Positions 41,001-49,407 of a stretch of 64,000 nt of DNA are shown one piece after another. Every line of letters begins with the position of its first letter. Within the stretch, counting starts at the first letter, position 1. Both the position numbers and the translations under genes were made by a program. The stretch is taken from assembly GCA_965199875.1 (NCBI GenBank), contig OZ241346.1, positions 124,001 to 188,000 on the forward strand, in the 5' to 3' direction. Source of the stretch: VXYL01 sp965199875. GTDB lineage: Bacteria > Pseudomonadota > Gammaproteobacteria > Pseudomonadales > Azotimanducaceae. The notes beneath the pieces are model-generated. The model was given only the letters and a program-made list of their open reading frames with translations, made no database searches and was not told where the DNA came from.

Positions 41001-42816
41001 GCCGCTGGCGCTCACCACCGGGCGCGAAAACGAGATCTGGCCGCCGTTCGCCGTCGTCGTGATGGGGGGCCTCGCGACCTCGACCCTGCTGACGCTGCTG
41101 GTGATACCCGTCGCGTTCATTCTGCTGCGACGTCTGGACGAGCTCTTCGGGCGCGTCGGGCCTTGGCTGGTGGTGGGTTGGCTGGCAGCCACCGCGGCGG
41201 TGGTGTCTTCGTTGACGCTGACCGAGACGGTGACCTCGCTGACTTGGCAGATCGTCACCAGCCTGCTGGTCGGCGCCGGCCTCTTGGCCGTCGTCGTGCT
41301 GTTGTTCCGTCGCAGCGAGATGGCGGTGCCGGACGCGAGCGCCGGGCCGCCGGCCTTGGAAGTGCGCAACTTGAAGAAGGTCTACGGCGTTCCCGGGCCG
41401 ATGCGCCGCTCCATCCGCGCGCCGAGGGAGTTCGCCGTCCGCGTGGCGCAAGCCGGCGGCCTGGTGGCCGGGGTGGGCGACTTCCAGGGCAAGGACCTCC
41501 TGCGCCGTTTCGGCCCCGGCGCGATGCTCGCCGCGGCGCCGTTCTTGATTGCCGCGCAGATGGAGAGCGGCGGCTGGCAGCTGGTGCTGTGGCTGACCGG
41601 CGCCGCCTTCGGGGCGCGACTGCTGGCCGACGTGCGCCGGGCCCGGGGCCGGGCGGATGCCGCGGGCAAGGTGGAACCGGGCGGTGTCGAAGGCGCGTTG
41701 CGCGTGCTTCTGCCCTGGCTGGTGCTGGCGGCGTTCGCCTTCTGGGCGGTGATTGCCCCGGACCTCGCAAGCCAGCCGCGGCGGGCGGCGCTGGCGTGGC
41801 CGCTCATCGCCGCCGTGCTGTTGGCCGCGGCCCAGCTGCTGCGTTTCAGCGCCGTGCGCCAGCAGCGCGGGACGCTTCCCGCCCGGGCGGTTTCCGGCCC
41901 GCTGCGCTATCCAAGGACGTTGCTGCGGCGTTTTGCCCTGCGCGTTGCCGGCTTCGATCTGCCTGGCCGCTCCGTGCTGGCGTTGACGCACGTCAACTTC
42001 CGCGTCGAACAGGGCATGGTGGGCATTCTCGGCCCCAACGGCGCCGGCAAGACGACGCTGCTGCGGCAGCTTGCCGGCATTCTCGAACCGACTCGCGGGG
42101 TCGTCTCCCTGGGCGGCGTGCCTCTTGCGAACGTGCAGCGGGTGCTGGCGCACTGGGTTGGCTATCTGCCCCAGGACGCCGGAATGCCCGGTGGATTCTC
42201 GGCCCGGGAGTACCTGATGTACTTCGCCGCCCTCTACAACCTGCCATCGGAGGAGCGCAAGCCCCGGGTCGAGTCGCTGCTGCGCGAAGTGGGGCTGGAA
42301 GGACGAGCGGAGGATCCGATCAAGTCCCTCTCCGGCGGCATGCGGCAACGGGTTGCCGTGGCGAGGACGCTGCTGCGCCTGCCGCCGGTGGTCATCGTCG
42401 ACGAGCCGACGGTGGGGCTCGACCCGCGCGAGCGCATTCGCTTTCGCAACCTGCTGGCGAGGCTGGCACGGGACCGCATCGTGCTGTTCTCCACGCACGT
42501 GGTGGAGGATGTCGCGGTTGCCTGCGATCGGGTGCTCGTCATGGCGAGTGGACGTCTCGTCTTCGACGGCAAACCCGAGGCCCTTGCCGACGTTGCCGAG
42601 GGCAAGGTCTGGGAGCTGCGGCAGCCGACGGAACAGCCTTTCGTTGCCGCCGAAGGCACCATTCTTGCCGAGGAAGCGCCGCTTGCCGATGGCGTCGTGC
42701 GTCGCATCGTTACGGCGAGGCCACCCTCCGTGGACGCCACGCCCGTGCCAGCGCGTCTCGAAGACGGCTATCTGTGGCTGATCTCCGCGCCGCGATCGGC
42801 GCCGGCATCGCCATGA
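38035..42816 (+). CDS. RND permease fused to an ABC transporter ATPase with a membrane insertion
   Basis: 1593-aa single frame joining two transporter classes. Residues 1 to about 1040 are a complete RND permease (start LSLLDLPVRRPVAVSMVFLG, TM4 GLSLSVGLLIDNSIVVYEA, second half GAGIVMLFGLTVNPAILLVD). Two more helices follow (about 1045-1095). Then ALEVRNLKKVYG (1107-1118) begins an ABC ATPase with its A-loop Tyr1117. The domain is interrupted by about 190 residues holding further membrane segments. It then resumes with Walker A GPNGAGKTT (1333), signature LSGGMRQRV (1432), Walker B VVIVDEPTVGLD (about 1452) and an H-loop STHVVED. The start is TTG 38035; no ATG fits. An ABC permease gene overlaps the stop (ATGA). 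ATPase motifs are intact. Confidence 0.88.
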   Translation: MSLLDLPVRRPVAVSMVFLGTVLLGLVALQRIPVELFPAMQGDSLYVEFRRFGAEPEVIERDILLPLQARVSALPMVEETGGEVRGSSGQYWVRFEPGGDIKVRELELRRIAAAIVRRQPRNSTWMNVSSTESQTAAGGAFVMMIHVLGDADRSALFELADQLLVPRLAAVPGVSQAFATGAPRRQVTVTAHPQRIVAAGVDPLQLLQAVSRRVQKLDYAGASESEDGRTNVLVDGRPRGILALADAQVAAGSAAKVGHVADVQFGVAPQQTVLRVNGEPAVGVVVFQEQGANLLRLGAELRERVEELRAEVSSLGIDLAIGNDAAEEVEEQIGHLARQGFTGYLIALAVLFLFLREWRAVALVGLAVPVSLLTALALLYVFGQTLNLISLVGLSLSVGLLIDNSIVVYEAVLRRLERGLAATTAVRIGLRRTARAIAAASLTTAVVFLPMAFVDLGAFASSLVQILAFAILLPLTASLLVAVGLVPVLAYRLAAPAALRRVDEQRRKREESGGLRAPDPLRILFSGALASALRRPSAMLAGTIFAVVFTAITALPLLLASGGAPDAAEADSVQLLARFEEERNTVAVLAAAVGRVEEAVLAVDGVKRVTSNIEEDGASIDVELHEADERPANVDVALIRRVARNAAKQIQGLDLRRPEEDQQQGKGGQEEVAQAFSGAPQRILLSGAQSGPLERLARDTVARLEAVPSVGRAWHWAPSGLEELWVEPNRSAFEAFGLTLDEVLPMLRFAGREGYPVESDFLLPSGREVPVVVERAGAREANALRDLRNMRVQTNSGVAPIAALASIRQMPSPPAIVHRNGRREAAVYYRLEDDVPQSGAGREAVDREIAAVVQSVPRPSGYTVEIEEDDEQASLLRRFSVPAILLVLLVLAMVFESLSLPVLVILALPLTLLGASWVMLLTGTPAGIMSGAGIVMLFGLTVNPAILLVDRMQQRIRGGWSTGAAALASVRERTRPVLMTSATTIAALWPLALTTGRENEIWPPFAVVVMGGLATSTLLTLLVIPVAFILLRRLDELFGRVGPWLVVGWLAATAAVVSSLTLTETVTSLTWQIVTSLLVGAGLLAVVVLLFRRSEMAVPDASAGPPALEVRNLKKVYGVPGPMRRSIRAPREFAVRVAQAGGLVAGVGDFQGKDLLRRFGPGAMLAAAPFLIAAQMESGGWQLVLWLTGAAFGARLLADVRRARGRADAAGKVEPGGVEGALRVLLPWLVLAAFAFWAVIAPDLASQPRRAALAWPLIAAVLLAAAQLLRFSAVRQQRGTLPARAVSGPLRYPRTLLRRFALRVAGFDLPGRSVLALTHVNFRVEQGMVGILGPNGAGKTTLLRQLAGILEPTRGVVSLGGVPLANVQRVLAHWVGYLPQDAGMPGGFSAREYLMYFAALYNLPSEERKPRVESLLREVGLEGRAEDPIKSLSGGMRQRVAVARTLLRLPPVVIVDEPTVGLDPRERIRFRNLLARLARDRIVLFSTHVVEDVAVACDRVLVMASGRLVFDGKPEALADVAEGKVWELRQPTEQPFVAAEGTILAEEAPLADGVVRRIVTARPPSVDATPVPARLEDGYLWLISAPRSAPASP

Positions 42817-43532
42817 ACGCCTGGCGCAGCATCGTCGGCCACTTGGCGCTGTACCGCTTGGCGGCGGTGGCGGTGGCCGGACACCGCTTCTGGCTGCTGC
42901 CGCTTCTGCCCCTTGCCTGGCTGCTGGCTCTGGCAGCCGCCACGCTGCTCGAACTGGATATGGAACCCTTCGAGCCGGAAGACGCGCAGGGCTATCTGAT
43001 CGGCTTGCCGGTCACGGTGCTGGCCGTGTTTTTCGGCGTTCGCATCATTGCCGGGGAGATCGACCAGCGCAGCCTGGAGATCGCCTACACGGTACCCGGC
43101 GGCTGCGAGCGTCTGTGGTGGGCCAAGCTGGCCGGCGCGGTGCTGATGCTGATGCTGGCCGAAGCGCTGCTGGCAGCCGTCGTCGCCCTGTTTTTCACCG
43201 ACTTTCCGGTGCTGGCGCTGTACGGCGTGTTGCAGGCCGCGGTGTTCTATCTGGTCTTGGCGATGGGCATGGCGACGCTGTTCCGCAGCGAGGTCGCCGG
43301 CGCCGTCGCCACCGCGGCGCTGCTGGTGCTGAACGGTCTGATCACCGGCTTCGGCGACGAACAGCTGCGCATTTCGCCCTTCTGGAACCACTTGGCGGTG
43401 CGCAGCAGCGACCCCGCGGAAGTTCTGGCGTGGACGGTGCAGAACCGTATTGGCTTCGCGCTGCTGATCGCTGGCGTCGTGGCGCTGGCCTTCATGCGCG
43501 CCAATCGCCGCGAGCGAATGCTCGATGGCTGA
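42813..43532 (+). CDS. ABC-2 type permease
   Basis: 239-aa membrane protein with about six hydrophobic segments (such as FWLLPLLPLAWLLALAAATL, YLIGLPVTVLAVFFGVRIIAG and LMLAEALLAAVVALFF). The typical ABC-2 pattern GEIDQRSLEIAYTVPGGCERLWWAKLAG follows the second helix. Its ATG overlaps the stop of the RND-ABC fusion, so it is almost certainly the permease served by that ATPase domain. This gives a minimal ABC-2 exporter hard-wired to an RND pump. Substrate unknown. Confidence 0.85.
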   Translation: MNAWRSIVGHLALYRLAAVAVAGHRFWLLPLLPLAWLLALAAATLLELDMEPFEPEDAQGYLIGLPVTVLAVFFGVRIIAGEIDQRSLEIAYTVPGGCERLWWAKLAGAVLMLMLAEALLAAVVALFFTDFPVLALYGVLQAAVFYLVLAMGMATLFRSEVAGAVATAALLVLNGLITGFGDEQLRISPFWNHLAVRSSDPAEVLAWTVQNRIGFALLIAGVVALAFMRANRRERMLDG

Positions 43533-43546
43533 CCGCCGTCTTCGCC

Positions 43547-44782
43547 TTGAAACCCATTCACTACTACTGCCTCGCCACGGGCACCTGGTTCGCCGCGCAC
43601 GGCGTGCAGAACGTGCTGTTCGCCTGGCTGGTGACGATGGTGCTGCGCGAGACGCCGCAGCTGGTGGGGTTCGCCCAGATGGCGATGCTGGCCCCGGCCA
43701 TGCTGCTGATGCTGTTCGCCGGCAGCGTTGCCGATGCGTTCGGCGGCCGGCGGGTGGCGATGCTGGCGCAGAGCTTCGCCGTGCTGCCGGGTGCTGGTCT
43801 GCTGGCGGCGCTGTTCTTCGACGCGCTGAGCTTGAACGTCATGCTGGTCTACGCGGTGGCGATGGGCTGCGCGGTGGCGTTCGTGACCCCGGCCCGGGAC
43901 GGCCTGCTCAATCAGGTTGCCGAAGGAAGCATCCAGCGCACGGTGGTCACCGTCAGCCTGGCGCAGTTCGGCGTGCAGATGATTGGATTCCTGGTCGCTG
44001 GACTGGCCGGCACGATCGGCGCCGAGGCGGTGATGGCGTTTCAGGTGGTGGTGCTGTCGATGGGCGTGCTTGCCTACCGCCGCCTGCCGTCGAGGCCCCG
44101 GCTGTCCGCCGCGGTGCGCCTTGGCGACCTCGGCGACGCCGTGGTGGAAGGCTGCCGGACGGTGCTGCGCTCGGACACGATGCGCCCCGTGGTGGTGCAG
44201 AACATCGCCATGGGGCTGTTCTTCATGGGCTCCTACATCGTTTCCATGCCGCTGCTGATCCGCGAGGTCTACGACGGCACGTCGGCGGATCTCGCCCTCG
44301 TCAACGCGGCCAACATGCTCGGCCTGGTGACCTCCATTCTGTGGCTGCTGGTCGCCGGCGACGTCCGCCGCCAAGGGCGGCTGCTGCTGATGGCGCACGC
44401 CGGAGGCTGCGTGTTCCTTGCCGCCGCCGGATTCGCATCCTTGGGCGCCGGGCTGGGCTTCTGGGGGCTGACCGTCTGCGTCTACCTGTGGGGCGCCTGC
44501 GGCGGCATCGCCATGAGCATGTCGCGCACGATGATGCAGGAGGCGGCCCCGGACGGCCAGCGCGGTCGCGTCATGGCGTTCTTCTCCTTCTCGTTCATGG
44601 GTGCCGGGCCCCTCGGAGCGCTGCTTTGCGGCTACCTGGTCGCGGCGGTAGGCGCGCCGGCGGCGCTGGTGGCATCCTCCGCCGCCCTGATGCTGGTGGT
44701 CGTGCTGGTGGCGCTGCGCTCCGGGCTGTGGAACCTGGTCATCGTCCCGCCGGCCTACGCCGGGGCGCCGCGGCCCCGCTAA
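43547..44782 (+). CDS. Major facilitator superfamily transporter
   Basis: 411 aa with about twelve hydrophobic segments. The MFS pattern in the loop between helices 2 and 3 is GSVADAFGGRRVAMLAQ. A helix-4 region AFVTPARDGLLNQV is typical of the DHA-like/enterobactin-exporter-type subgroup (MFS_3). The start is TTG 43547 (then KPIHYYCLATG), since no ATG lies in frame near the first helix. It begins 14 bases after the ABC permease stop and probably ends the efflux operon. Role likely drug or metabolite export. Confidence 0.85.
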   Translation: MKPIHYYCLATGTWFAAHGVQNVLFAWLVTMVLRETPQLVGFAQMAMLAPAMLLMLFAGSVADAFGGRRVAMLAQSFAVLPGAGLLAALFFDALSLNVMLVYAVAMGCAVAFVTPARDGLLNQVAEGSIQRTVVTVSLAQFGVQMIGFLVAGLAGTIGAEAVMAFQVVVLSMGVLAYRRLPSRPRLSAAVRLGDLGDAVVEGCRTVLRSDTMRPVVVQNIAMGLFFMGSYIVSMPLLIREVYDGTSADLALVNAANMLGLVTSILWLLVAGDVRRQGRLLLMAHAGGCVFLAAAGFASLGAGLGFWGLTVCVYLWGACGGIAMSMSRTMMQEAAPDGQRGRVMAFFSFSFMGAGPLGALLCGYLVAAVGAPAALVASSAALMLVVVLVALRSGLWNLVIVPPAYAGAPRPR

Positions 44783-44798
44783 GGCTCGGCGACGTGCC

Positions 44799-45599
44799 AT
44801 GAACGAGACGCTGCTCGGCAAGCCCGTACCCTATTCGTCGCGCTACGACCCCTCCTTGCTGCGGCGGCTGGACCGAAGCCCCGCACGGCGCGAGCTCGGC
44901 CTCGGCAAGCCGCTGCCGTTCTTCGGCGAAGACGTCTGGCGCTGCTACGAGCTGTCGTGGCTGGCGGCCTCCGGGCTGCCCCGCGTCGGCGTGCTGCGCC
45001 TGCGCGTGCCGTGCGACTCGCCGGCGATGGTGGAGAGCAAGTCGCTGAAGCTGTACCTGAACTCCCTGGCGCAGACGGTCTTCGAGAGCAGCGCCGAAGT
45101 CGGCGCGAGCATCGAGGCGGAGGTGGGGCGGATCGTGCAGGCGCCGGTTGTCGCGGCCATCGAGTCCGCCCCGCCGGCGTCGGGCTCGGCCTTCGCTGCT
45201 GTCTGTCTGGACGACATGCAGGTGGACATCGTCGACTACGAGCCGAATCCCGCATTGCTGCGGGCGCTGGACGAGGAGGGGGCGGACGCGGTCTGCACGC
45301 ACCTTTTTCGCAGTCTCTGCCCGGTGACCGGCCAGCCGGACTGGGCATCGCTCTTCCTCTCCTGGCGTGGTGGCAAGCTGGACCGCCGCGGCGTGCTGGC
45401 CTACCTGGTGTCGTTTCGCAACGAGGCCGCCTTCCATGAACAGGTTGTGGAGCGCATCTTCACCGAGGTTCGCGCCGCCACCGACGCCCGCGAGCTGACC
45501 GTGGATGGCCGTTTCCTTCGCCGCGGCGGCATCGACATCAACCCCTATCGCTCGACGACGCCGGGGCCGGCGCCGGACATCCGCCTGCCCCGCCAGTAG
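44799..45599 (+). CDS. queF: NADPH-dependent 7-cyano-7-deazaguanine reductase QueF (long form)
   Basis: 266-aa bimodular QueF that reduces preQ0 to preQ1 in queuosine synthesis. N-terminal LGKPVPYSSRYDPSLL, substrate motif ESKSLKLYLNS, catalytic FRSLCPVTGQPDW with the thioimide-forming Cys, and C-terminal GRFLRRGGIDINPYRS. The long form (about 270-280 aa) is typical of Beta- and Gammaproteobacteria, whereas the short form has about 165 aa. ATG 44799 is 16 bases after the MFS gene. No preQ1 riboswitch was recognised. Confidence 0.95.
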   Translation: MNETLLGKPVPYSSRYDPSLLRRLDRSPARRELGLGKPLPFFGEDVWRCYELSWLAASGLPRVGVLRLRVPCDSPAMVESKSLKLYLNSLAQTVFESSAEVGASIEAEVGRIVQAPVVAAIESAPPASGSAFAAVCLDDMQVDIVDYEPNPALLRALDEEGADAVCTHLFRSLCPVTGQPDWASLFLSWRGGKLDRRGVLAYLVSFRNEAAFHEQVVERIFTEVRAATDARELTVDGRFLRRGGIDINPYRSTTPGPAPDIRLPRQ

Positions 45600-45620
45600 T
45601 GGCCGCGTGCGGAGGCGCGC

Positions 45621-46313
45621 CTACTGCTTGGCGCTGAACAGGCTGCCGACCCGATAGACCCAGGCCACGCGCACGTCGATGGTGCGCGGTTCGACGTCGA
45701 TGTCCACGTCGGAGTTCAGCATGGCGAAGCGGCCGGTGTACTTCTTCGTCTGATACTGGCCAATGCCCAGCCGCACCATCAGCGCCGAAGACCTGCCCAG
45801 GTCGATCTCGACCGTCGGCATGACCTTCCAGCCAGCGTGGGAGTTCTCGTCGCTGGCCGTCAAGCCGGCGCCGCTGGCGGTGATTTCCCCTGACATGTAG
45901 CTGCCGCCGCCGGCCAGCATCGCCGAGACCTTGCCGAAGTCGTAGCCCATCAGCCAGAGCAGGTCCATGCTCCACGAGATGTCCGCCGCGACGTTCACGG
46001 GAACGTCGCCGACGTTGAAGACCTCCTCGTGGGAGACGCCACCCGGCGTCGCGTCGACCTCGAAGCCGACGAAGAAGCCGGTGTCGCTGCCGTCGTCGAA
46101 GACGTACTGGCCGACGAAGCCGAGCGTCGGCTCGAAGTCGGACTCCATGCTTTCGTTCTGCCCGAGCAGCTGCACGCCCTGGTCGATGTGCCACTGCGAG
46201 ACGCTGCCTTGCAGCCCGACGCGAAGGCCATCGGGCCCGTCGGCGCCGGCCGGCGGGCCGATCAGCAAGCCGACGGCGAGCGCGACGAAAGACGAGAGAG
46301 GGCGGGTGTTCAT
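45621..46313 (-). CDS. Outer-membrane beta-barrel protein (hypothetical)
   Basis: 230 aa with a signal peptide (SSFVALAVGLLIGPPAGADG). The remainder is alternating hydrophobic beta strands (LRVGLQGSVSQWHIDQGVQ, YVFDDGSDTGFFVGFEVDA, WKVMPTVEIDLGRSSALMV) typical of a small eight-stranded barrel. It has no clear match to a named porin family. It is convergent with queF (21-base gap). ATG 46313 follows GGGAACC. Location in the outer membrane is inferred from the strand pattern. Confidence 0.65.
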   Translation of the reverse strand: MNTRPLSSFVALAVGLLIGPPAGADGPDGLRVGLQGSVSQWHIDQGVQLLGQNESMESDFEPTLGFVGQYVFDDGSDTGFFVGFEVDATPGGVSHEEVFNVGDVPVNVAADISWSMDLLWLMGYDFGKVSAMLAGGGSYMSGEITASGAGLTASDENSHAGWKVMPTVEIDLGRSSALMVRLGIGQYQTKKYTGRFAMLNSDVDIDVEPRTIDVRVAWVYRVGSLFSAKQ

Positions 46314-46586
46314 GGCTGGTTCCCTTAGCTGATTGCTTCTTGGTCGGCCACGGCTGCAAGCAAGCGCAAGTTCAGGCGACCAGTCCGGCAAGGATACACT
46401 CATACGCCGCGGCCATGCCGTCCACGGTGTCATGTCAAGCAGCCGCGACGGCGGGACGCAGCGAACGCAGCGCCGCTGCTTTCATACCTCCGGCGGATGT
46501 TGCAGAATGCGCATCTTGTACGCGGGTGCAGCGCGTGTTCCATGCGCTGCCACCTCCCTCAACCCAAGCAGCCGAGACGCCAATCT

Positions 46587-47345
46587 ATGAAGGTAATGGT
46601 CCCCGTCAAGCGCGTGGTGGACGCCAACGTCAAAGTTCGTGTGAAGCCGGATGGCAGCGGCATCGATCTCGCCAACGTCAAGATGGCCGTCAATCCATTC
46701 TGCGAAATCGGCATCGAGGAGGCCGTGCGTCTGAAGGAGGCGGGAACCGCTACCGAAGTCCTCGCCGTCGCCGTTGGGGAAACGTCCTGCCAGGAGCAGC
46801 TGCGTACCTGCCTGGCGCTGGGCGCGGACCGCGCCATTCTGGTGGAGACGGCGCCCGACCTGGAGCCGCTGGCCGTCGCCAAGGTGTTGAAGGCCGTCTA
46901 CGATCAAGAGCAGCCGGGCATCGTCATCCTCGGCAAGCAGAGCATCGACGGCGACAACAGCCAGACCGGCCCGATGTTTGCCGCGTTGACCGGCTTGGCC
47001 CAGGGCACGTTCGCTTCCAAGCTGTCCATCGATGGCGACACCGCCGAAGTCACCCGCGAGGTGGACGGCGGCTTGCAGACGGTCTCGCTGAAAACCCCCA
47101 TCGTCGTCACCACCGACCTGCGTTTGAACGAACCCCGCTACGCATCGCTGCCGAACATCATGAAGGCCAAGCGCAAGCCTCTCGACACCACCACGCCGGA
47201 AGCGCTCGGCGTTGATGTCGGCCGGCGCACCGAGGTCCTTGAAGTCGCGCCGCCTCCGGAACGGCAAGCCGGCATCAAGGTGGGCGATGTCGAGGAACTG
47301 GTCGACAAACTGCGCAACGAAGCCAAAGTCATCGACGCCGTCTAA
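46587..47345 (+). CDS. etfB: Electron-transfer flavoprotein beta subunit
   Basis: 252-aa EtfB: MKVMVPVKRVVDANVKVRVK start, QSIDGDNSQTGPMFAALTG (AMP-binding region), and the family signature VVTTDLRLNEPRYASLPNIMKAKRKPL. The ETF heterodimer moves electrons from acyl-CoA and other dehydrogenases to ETF:quinone oxidoreductase. ATG 46587 is the only start giving the normal N-terminus. etfA follows 25 bases later. The 273-base upstream region separates it from the divergent outer-membrane protein gene. Confidence 0.95.
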   Translation: MKVMVPVKRVVDANVKVRVKPDGSGIDLANVKMAVNPFCEIGIEEAVRLKEAGTATEVLAVAVGETSCQEQLRTCLALGADRAILVETAPDLEPLAVAKVLKAVYDQEQPGIVILGKQSIDGDNSQTGPMFAALTGLAQGTFASKLSIDGDTAEVTREVDGGLQTVSLKTPIVVTTDLRLNEPRYASLPNIMKAKRKPLDTTTPEALGVDVGRRTEVLEVAPPPERQAGIKVGDVEELVDKLRNEAKVIDAV

Positions 47346-47370
47346 GCGCCGGCCATAGGAGGAAACGCGA

Positions 47371-48303
47371 ATGAGCACTCTCGTCGTTGCCGAACACGAC
47401 AACCAAGCGCTTCGCCCGGTCACTTTGAGCGTCGTGGCTGCGGCGCAGGCCATCGGCGACGCCTTCGACGTTCTCGTCGCCGGCGCCGGCTGCGCGACCG
47501 TGGCCGAAGAAGCAGGCCGAATCGCCGGTACGAACAAGGTGCTGCTGGCGGATGACGCGGCCTACGAGCACGCGCTGGCCGAGAACATGGCCGCACTGGT
47601 CGCTGAACTCGGCGGTGGCTATGGCCACGTCCTCGGCGCGCACACCACCACGGGCAAGAACTTTCTGCCCCGCGCCGCGGCCCTGCTCGACGCGCAGATG
47701 GTCTCGGACATCGTCGGCGTCGTCGCGCCGGACACCTTCCGACGACCGATCTACGCCGGCAACGCCATCGCCACCGTTCGCTGCAACGATGCGACGAAGG
47801 TGGTCTCGGTGCGCGGCACGGGCTTCGATCCAGCGGCAGCGGATGGCGGATCCGCGTTGATCGAGGACGTTGCCGCCGCCCACGACGCTGGCGTCTCCCG
47901 CTTCGTCGGCGAGGAGATCGCCAAGTCCGAGCGGCCCGAGCTGACCGCCGCCTCGGTGGTCGTATCCGGCGGTCGCGGCATGCAGAGCGGCGACAACTTC
48001 GCGCTGCTCGAGGGCATCGCCGACAAGCTCGGCGCGGCCATCGGCGCGTCCCGCGCCGCGGTGGATGCCGGCTTCGTGCCGAACGACATGCAGGTGGGGC
48101 AGACCGGCAAGATCGTCGCGCCGGATCTGTACATCGCCGTTGGCATCTCCGGCGCCATCCAGCACTTGGCCGGCATGAAGGATTCCAAGGTGATCGTGGC
48201 CATCAACAAGGACGAAGACGCGCCGATCTTCCAAGTGGCGGACTACGGCCTGGTCGCCGACCTGTTCAACGCGCTGCCGGAACTCGAGGCCGCTCTCGGC
48301 TGA
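47371..48303 (+). CDS. etfA: Electron-transfer flavoprotein alpha subunit
   Basis: 310-aa EtfA. N-terminal domain VVAEHDNQALRPVTLSVVAA, and C-terminal FAD-binding part with VVSGGRGMQSGDNFALLEGI, GASRAAVDAGFVPNDMQVGQ and GISGAIQHLAGMKDSKVIVA. The start has a near-perfect AGGAGG. Downstream of and co-transcribed with etfB. It fits the acyl-CoA metabolism genes at the left end of the window, though they are 45 kb away. Confidence 0.95.
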   Translation: MSTLVVAEHDNQALRPVTLSVVAAAQAIGDAFDVLVAGAGCATVAEEAGRIAGTNKVLLADDAAYEHALAENMAALVAELGGGYGHVLGAHTTTGKNFLPRAAALLDAQMVSDIVGVVAPDTFRRPIYAGNAIATVRCNDATKVVSVRGTGFDPAAADGGSALIEDVAAAHDAGVSRFVGEEIAKSERPELTAASVVVSGGRGMQSGDNFALLEGIADKLGAAIGASRAAVDAGFVPNDMQVGQTGKIVAPDLYIAVGISGAIQHLAGMKDSKVIVAINKDEDAPIFQVADYGLVADLFNALPELEAALG

Positions 48304-48320
48304 CGACCTTCAAGGCCGCG

Positions 48321-49379
48321 CTACGGGGTTCGGGGCGTGCGCTTCGCCGTGTACCAGGTGACCGGCTGGGCGTAGTCGTGAACCTGGTCGGCGATGTTCA
48401 ACACCAGGGCGAAGAGCGCCATGCGCACGAGGACGCCGTTGTCCGTCTGTCGGAAGATCGCCAGGTTGGGATTGGCGATCAGGTCGTCGTCCAGCTCCTG
48501 GGCTTGCGCCCGTGAATCCCGGGGCAGGGGATGCATGATGACCGTGTTCGGTTCGCAGTGTTCGGTGTATATCTCCTGGTTGAGGCGAAACAGCCCGCGG
48601 TAGCGGTCGGCTTCCTTCTGACTGCCGAAGCGCTCCTCCTGGGTGCGCGTGACGTAGAGGATGTCCACGTGCCGAATGCCGTCTTCCAGTTGATGGAAGA
48701 CGCTGACGGCATGGCCGCGACGTCGCAGCGCTGCGACCATGTCTTCGGGCGCCTCCAGCCCAGGCGGCGACACCAGATGGACGGACACGTCGTCGAAGAC
48801 CGCGAGCAGCTTCAGCAGCGAATGCACCGCTCGGCCGTAGCGCAGATCGCCCACCAGGGCGATGCGCATGCCGTCGATGGCGCGCTGCCGGGTGCCGAGT
48901 TCGCGCTTGACGGTGTACAGATCGAGCAGCGCCTGGCTCGGATGCTCGTTGGTGCCGTCGCCGCCGTTCATCACCGGCACCCTCGATGCGGCGGCGAACT
49001 CGGCAACGGCGCCGGCGGCCGGATGGCGCATGACGATCACGTCGCTGTAGCCGGAGAGCACCCGGGCGGTGTCGTGCAGCGATTCGCCCTTGGCCAACGA
49101 GGTGGACTTCAGCTCGGTGGCTTCGCGCACGTCGCCGCCGAGCAGATTGAAGGCGCAGCCGAAGGACAGCCGGGTGCGGGTGCTCGGCTCGAAGAACATG
49201 TTGGAAAGGATGGCGCCTTGCAGCACCCGGGTGATGCGCGAGCGACGGGCATAGGGCAGCATGTCGTCGGCAACCGCGAACAGGTGGTCGATGTCCGAAC
49301 GCTCGAACTGCTCGACGGACAGGATGTGGCTGCCGACAAAGTCCAAGGCTTCCCCCTTGGAGCGGGGATTGTAGGGCAA
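48321..49379 (-). CDS. pyrB: Aspartate carbamoyltransferase catalytic subunit
   Basis: 352-aa ATCase, committed step of pyrimidine synthesis. Carbamoyl-phosphate motif FFEPSTRTRLSF, STSLAKGESLHDT, the second-domain NGGDGTNEHPSQALLDLYT and VIMHPLPRDS. Longer than the E. coli enzyme (311 aa), with an extended C-terminus (DQVHDYAQPVTWYTAKR). No pyrI or pyrC partner is adjacent. It sits 108 bases downstream of sppA on the same strand, with a foldable leader in between. Confidence 0.92.
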   Translation of the reverse strand: MPYNPRSKGEALDFVGSHILSVEQFERSDIDHLFAVADDMLPYARRSRITRVLQGAILSNMFFEPSTRTRLSFGCAFNLLGGDVREATELKSTSLAKGESLHDTARVLSGYSDVIVMRHPAAGAVAEFAAASRVPVMNGGDGTNEHPSQALLDLYTVKRELGTRQRAIDGMRIALVGDLRYGRAVHSLLKLLAVFDDVSVHLVSPPGLEAPEDMVAALRRRGHAVSVFHQLEDGIRHVDILYVTRTQEERFGSQKEADRYRGLFRLNQEIYTEHCEPNTVIMHPLPRDSRAQAQELDDDLIANPNLAIFRQTDNGVLVRMALFALVLNIADQVHDYAQPVTWYTAKRTPRTP

Positions 49380-49407
49380 GCGGGTCTGCTGGACGCAAGG
49401 GTCGTTG

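Noticed and set aside
38971..42498. 1175-codon minus-strand frame opposite the RND-ABC gene
   Set aside because: His/Gln/Arg-rich translation typical of antisense reading; the plus strand has intact transporter motifs.
46314..46586. Gene or riboswitch upstream of etfB
   Set aside because: No frame with homology and no recognisable riboswitch core in this 273-base gap; it is probably the promoter region for two divergent genes.
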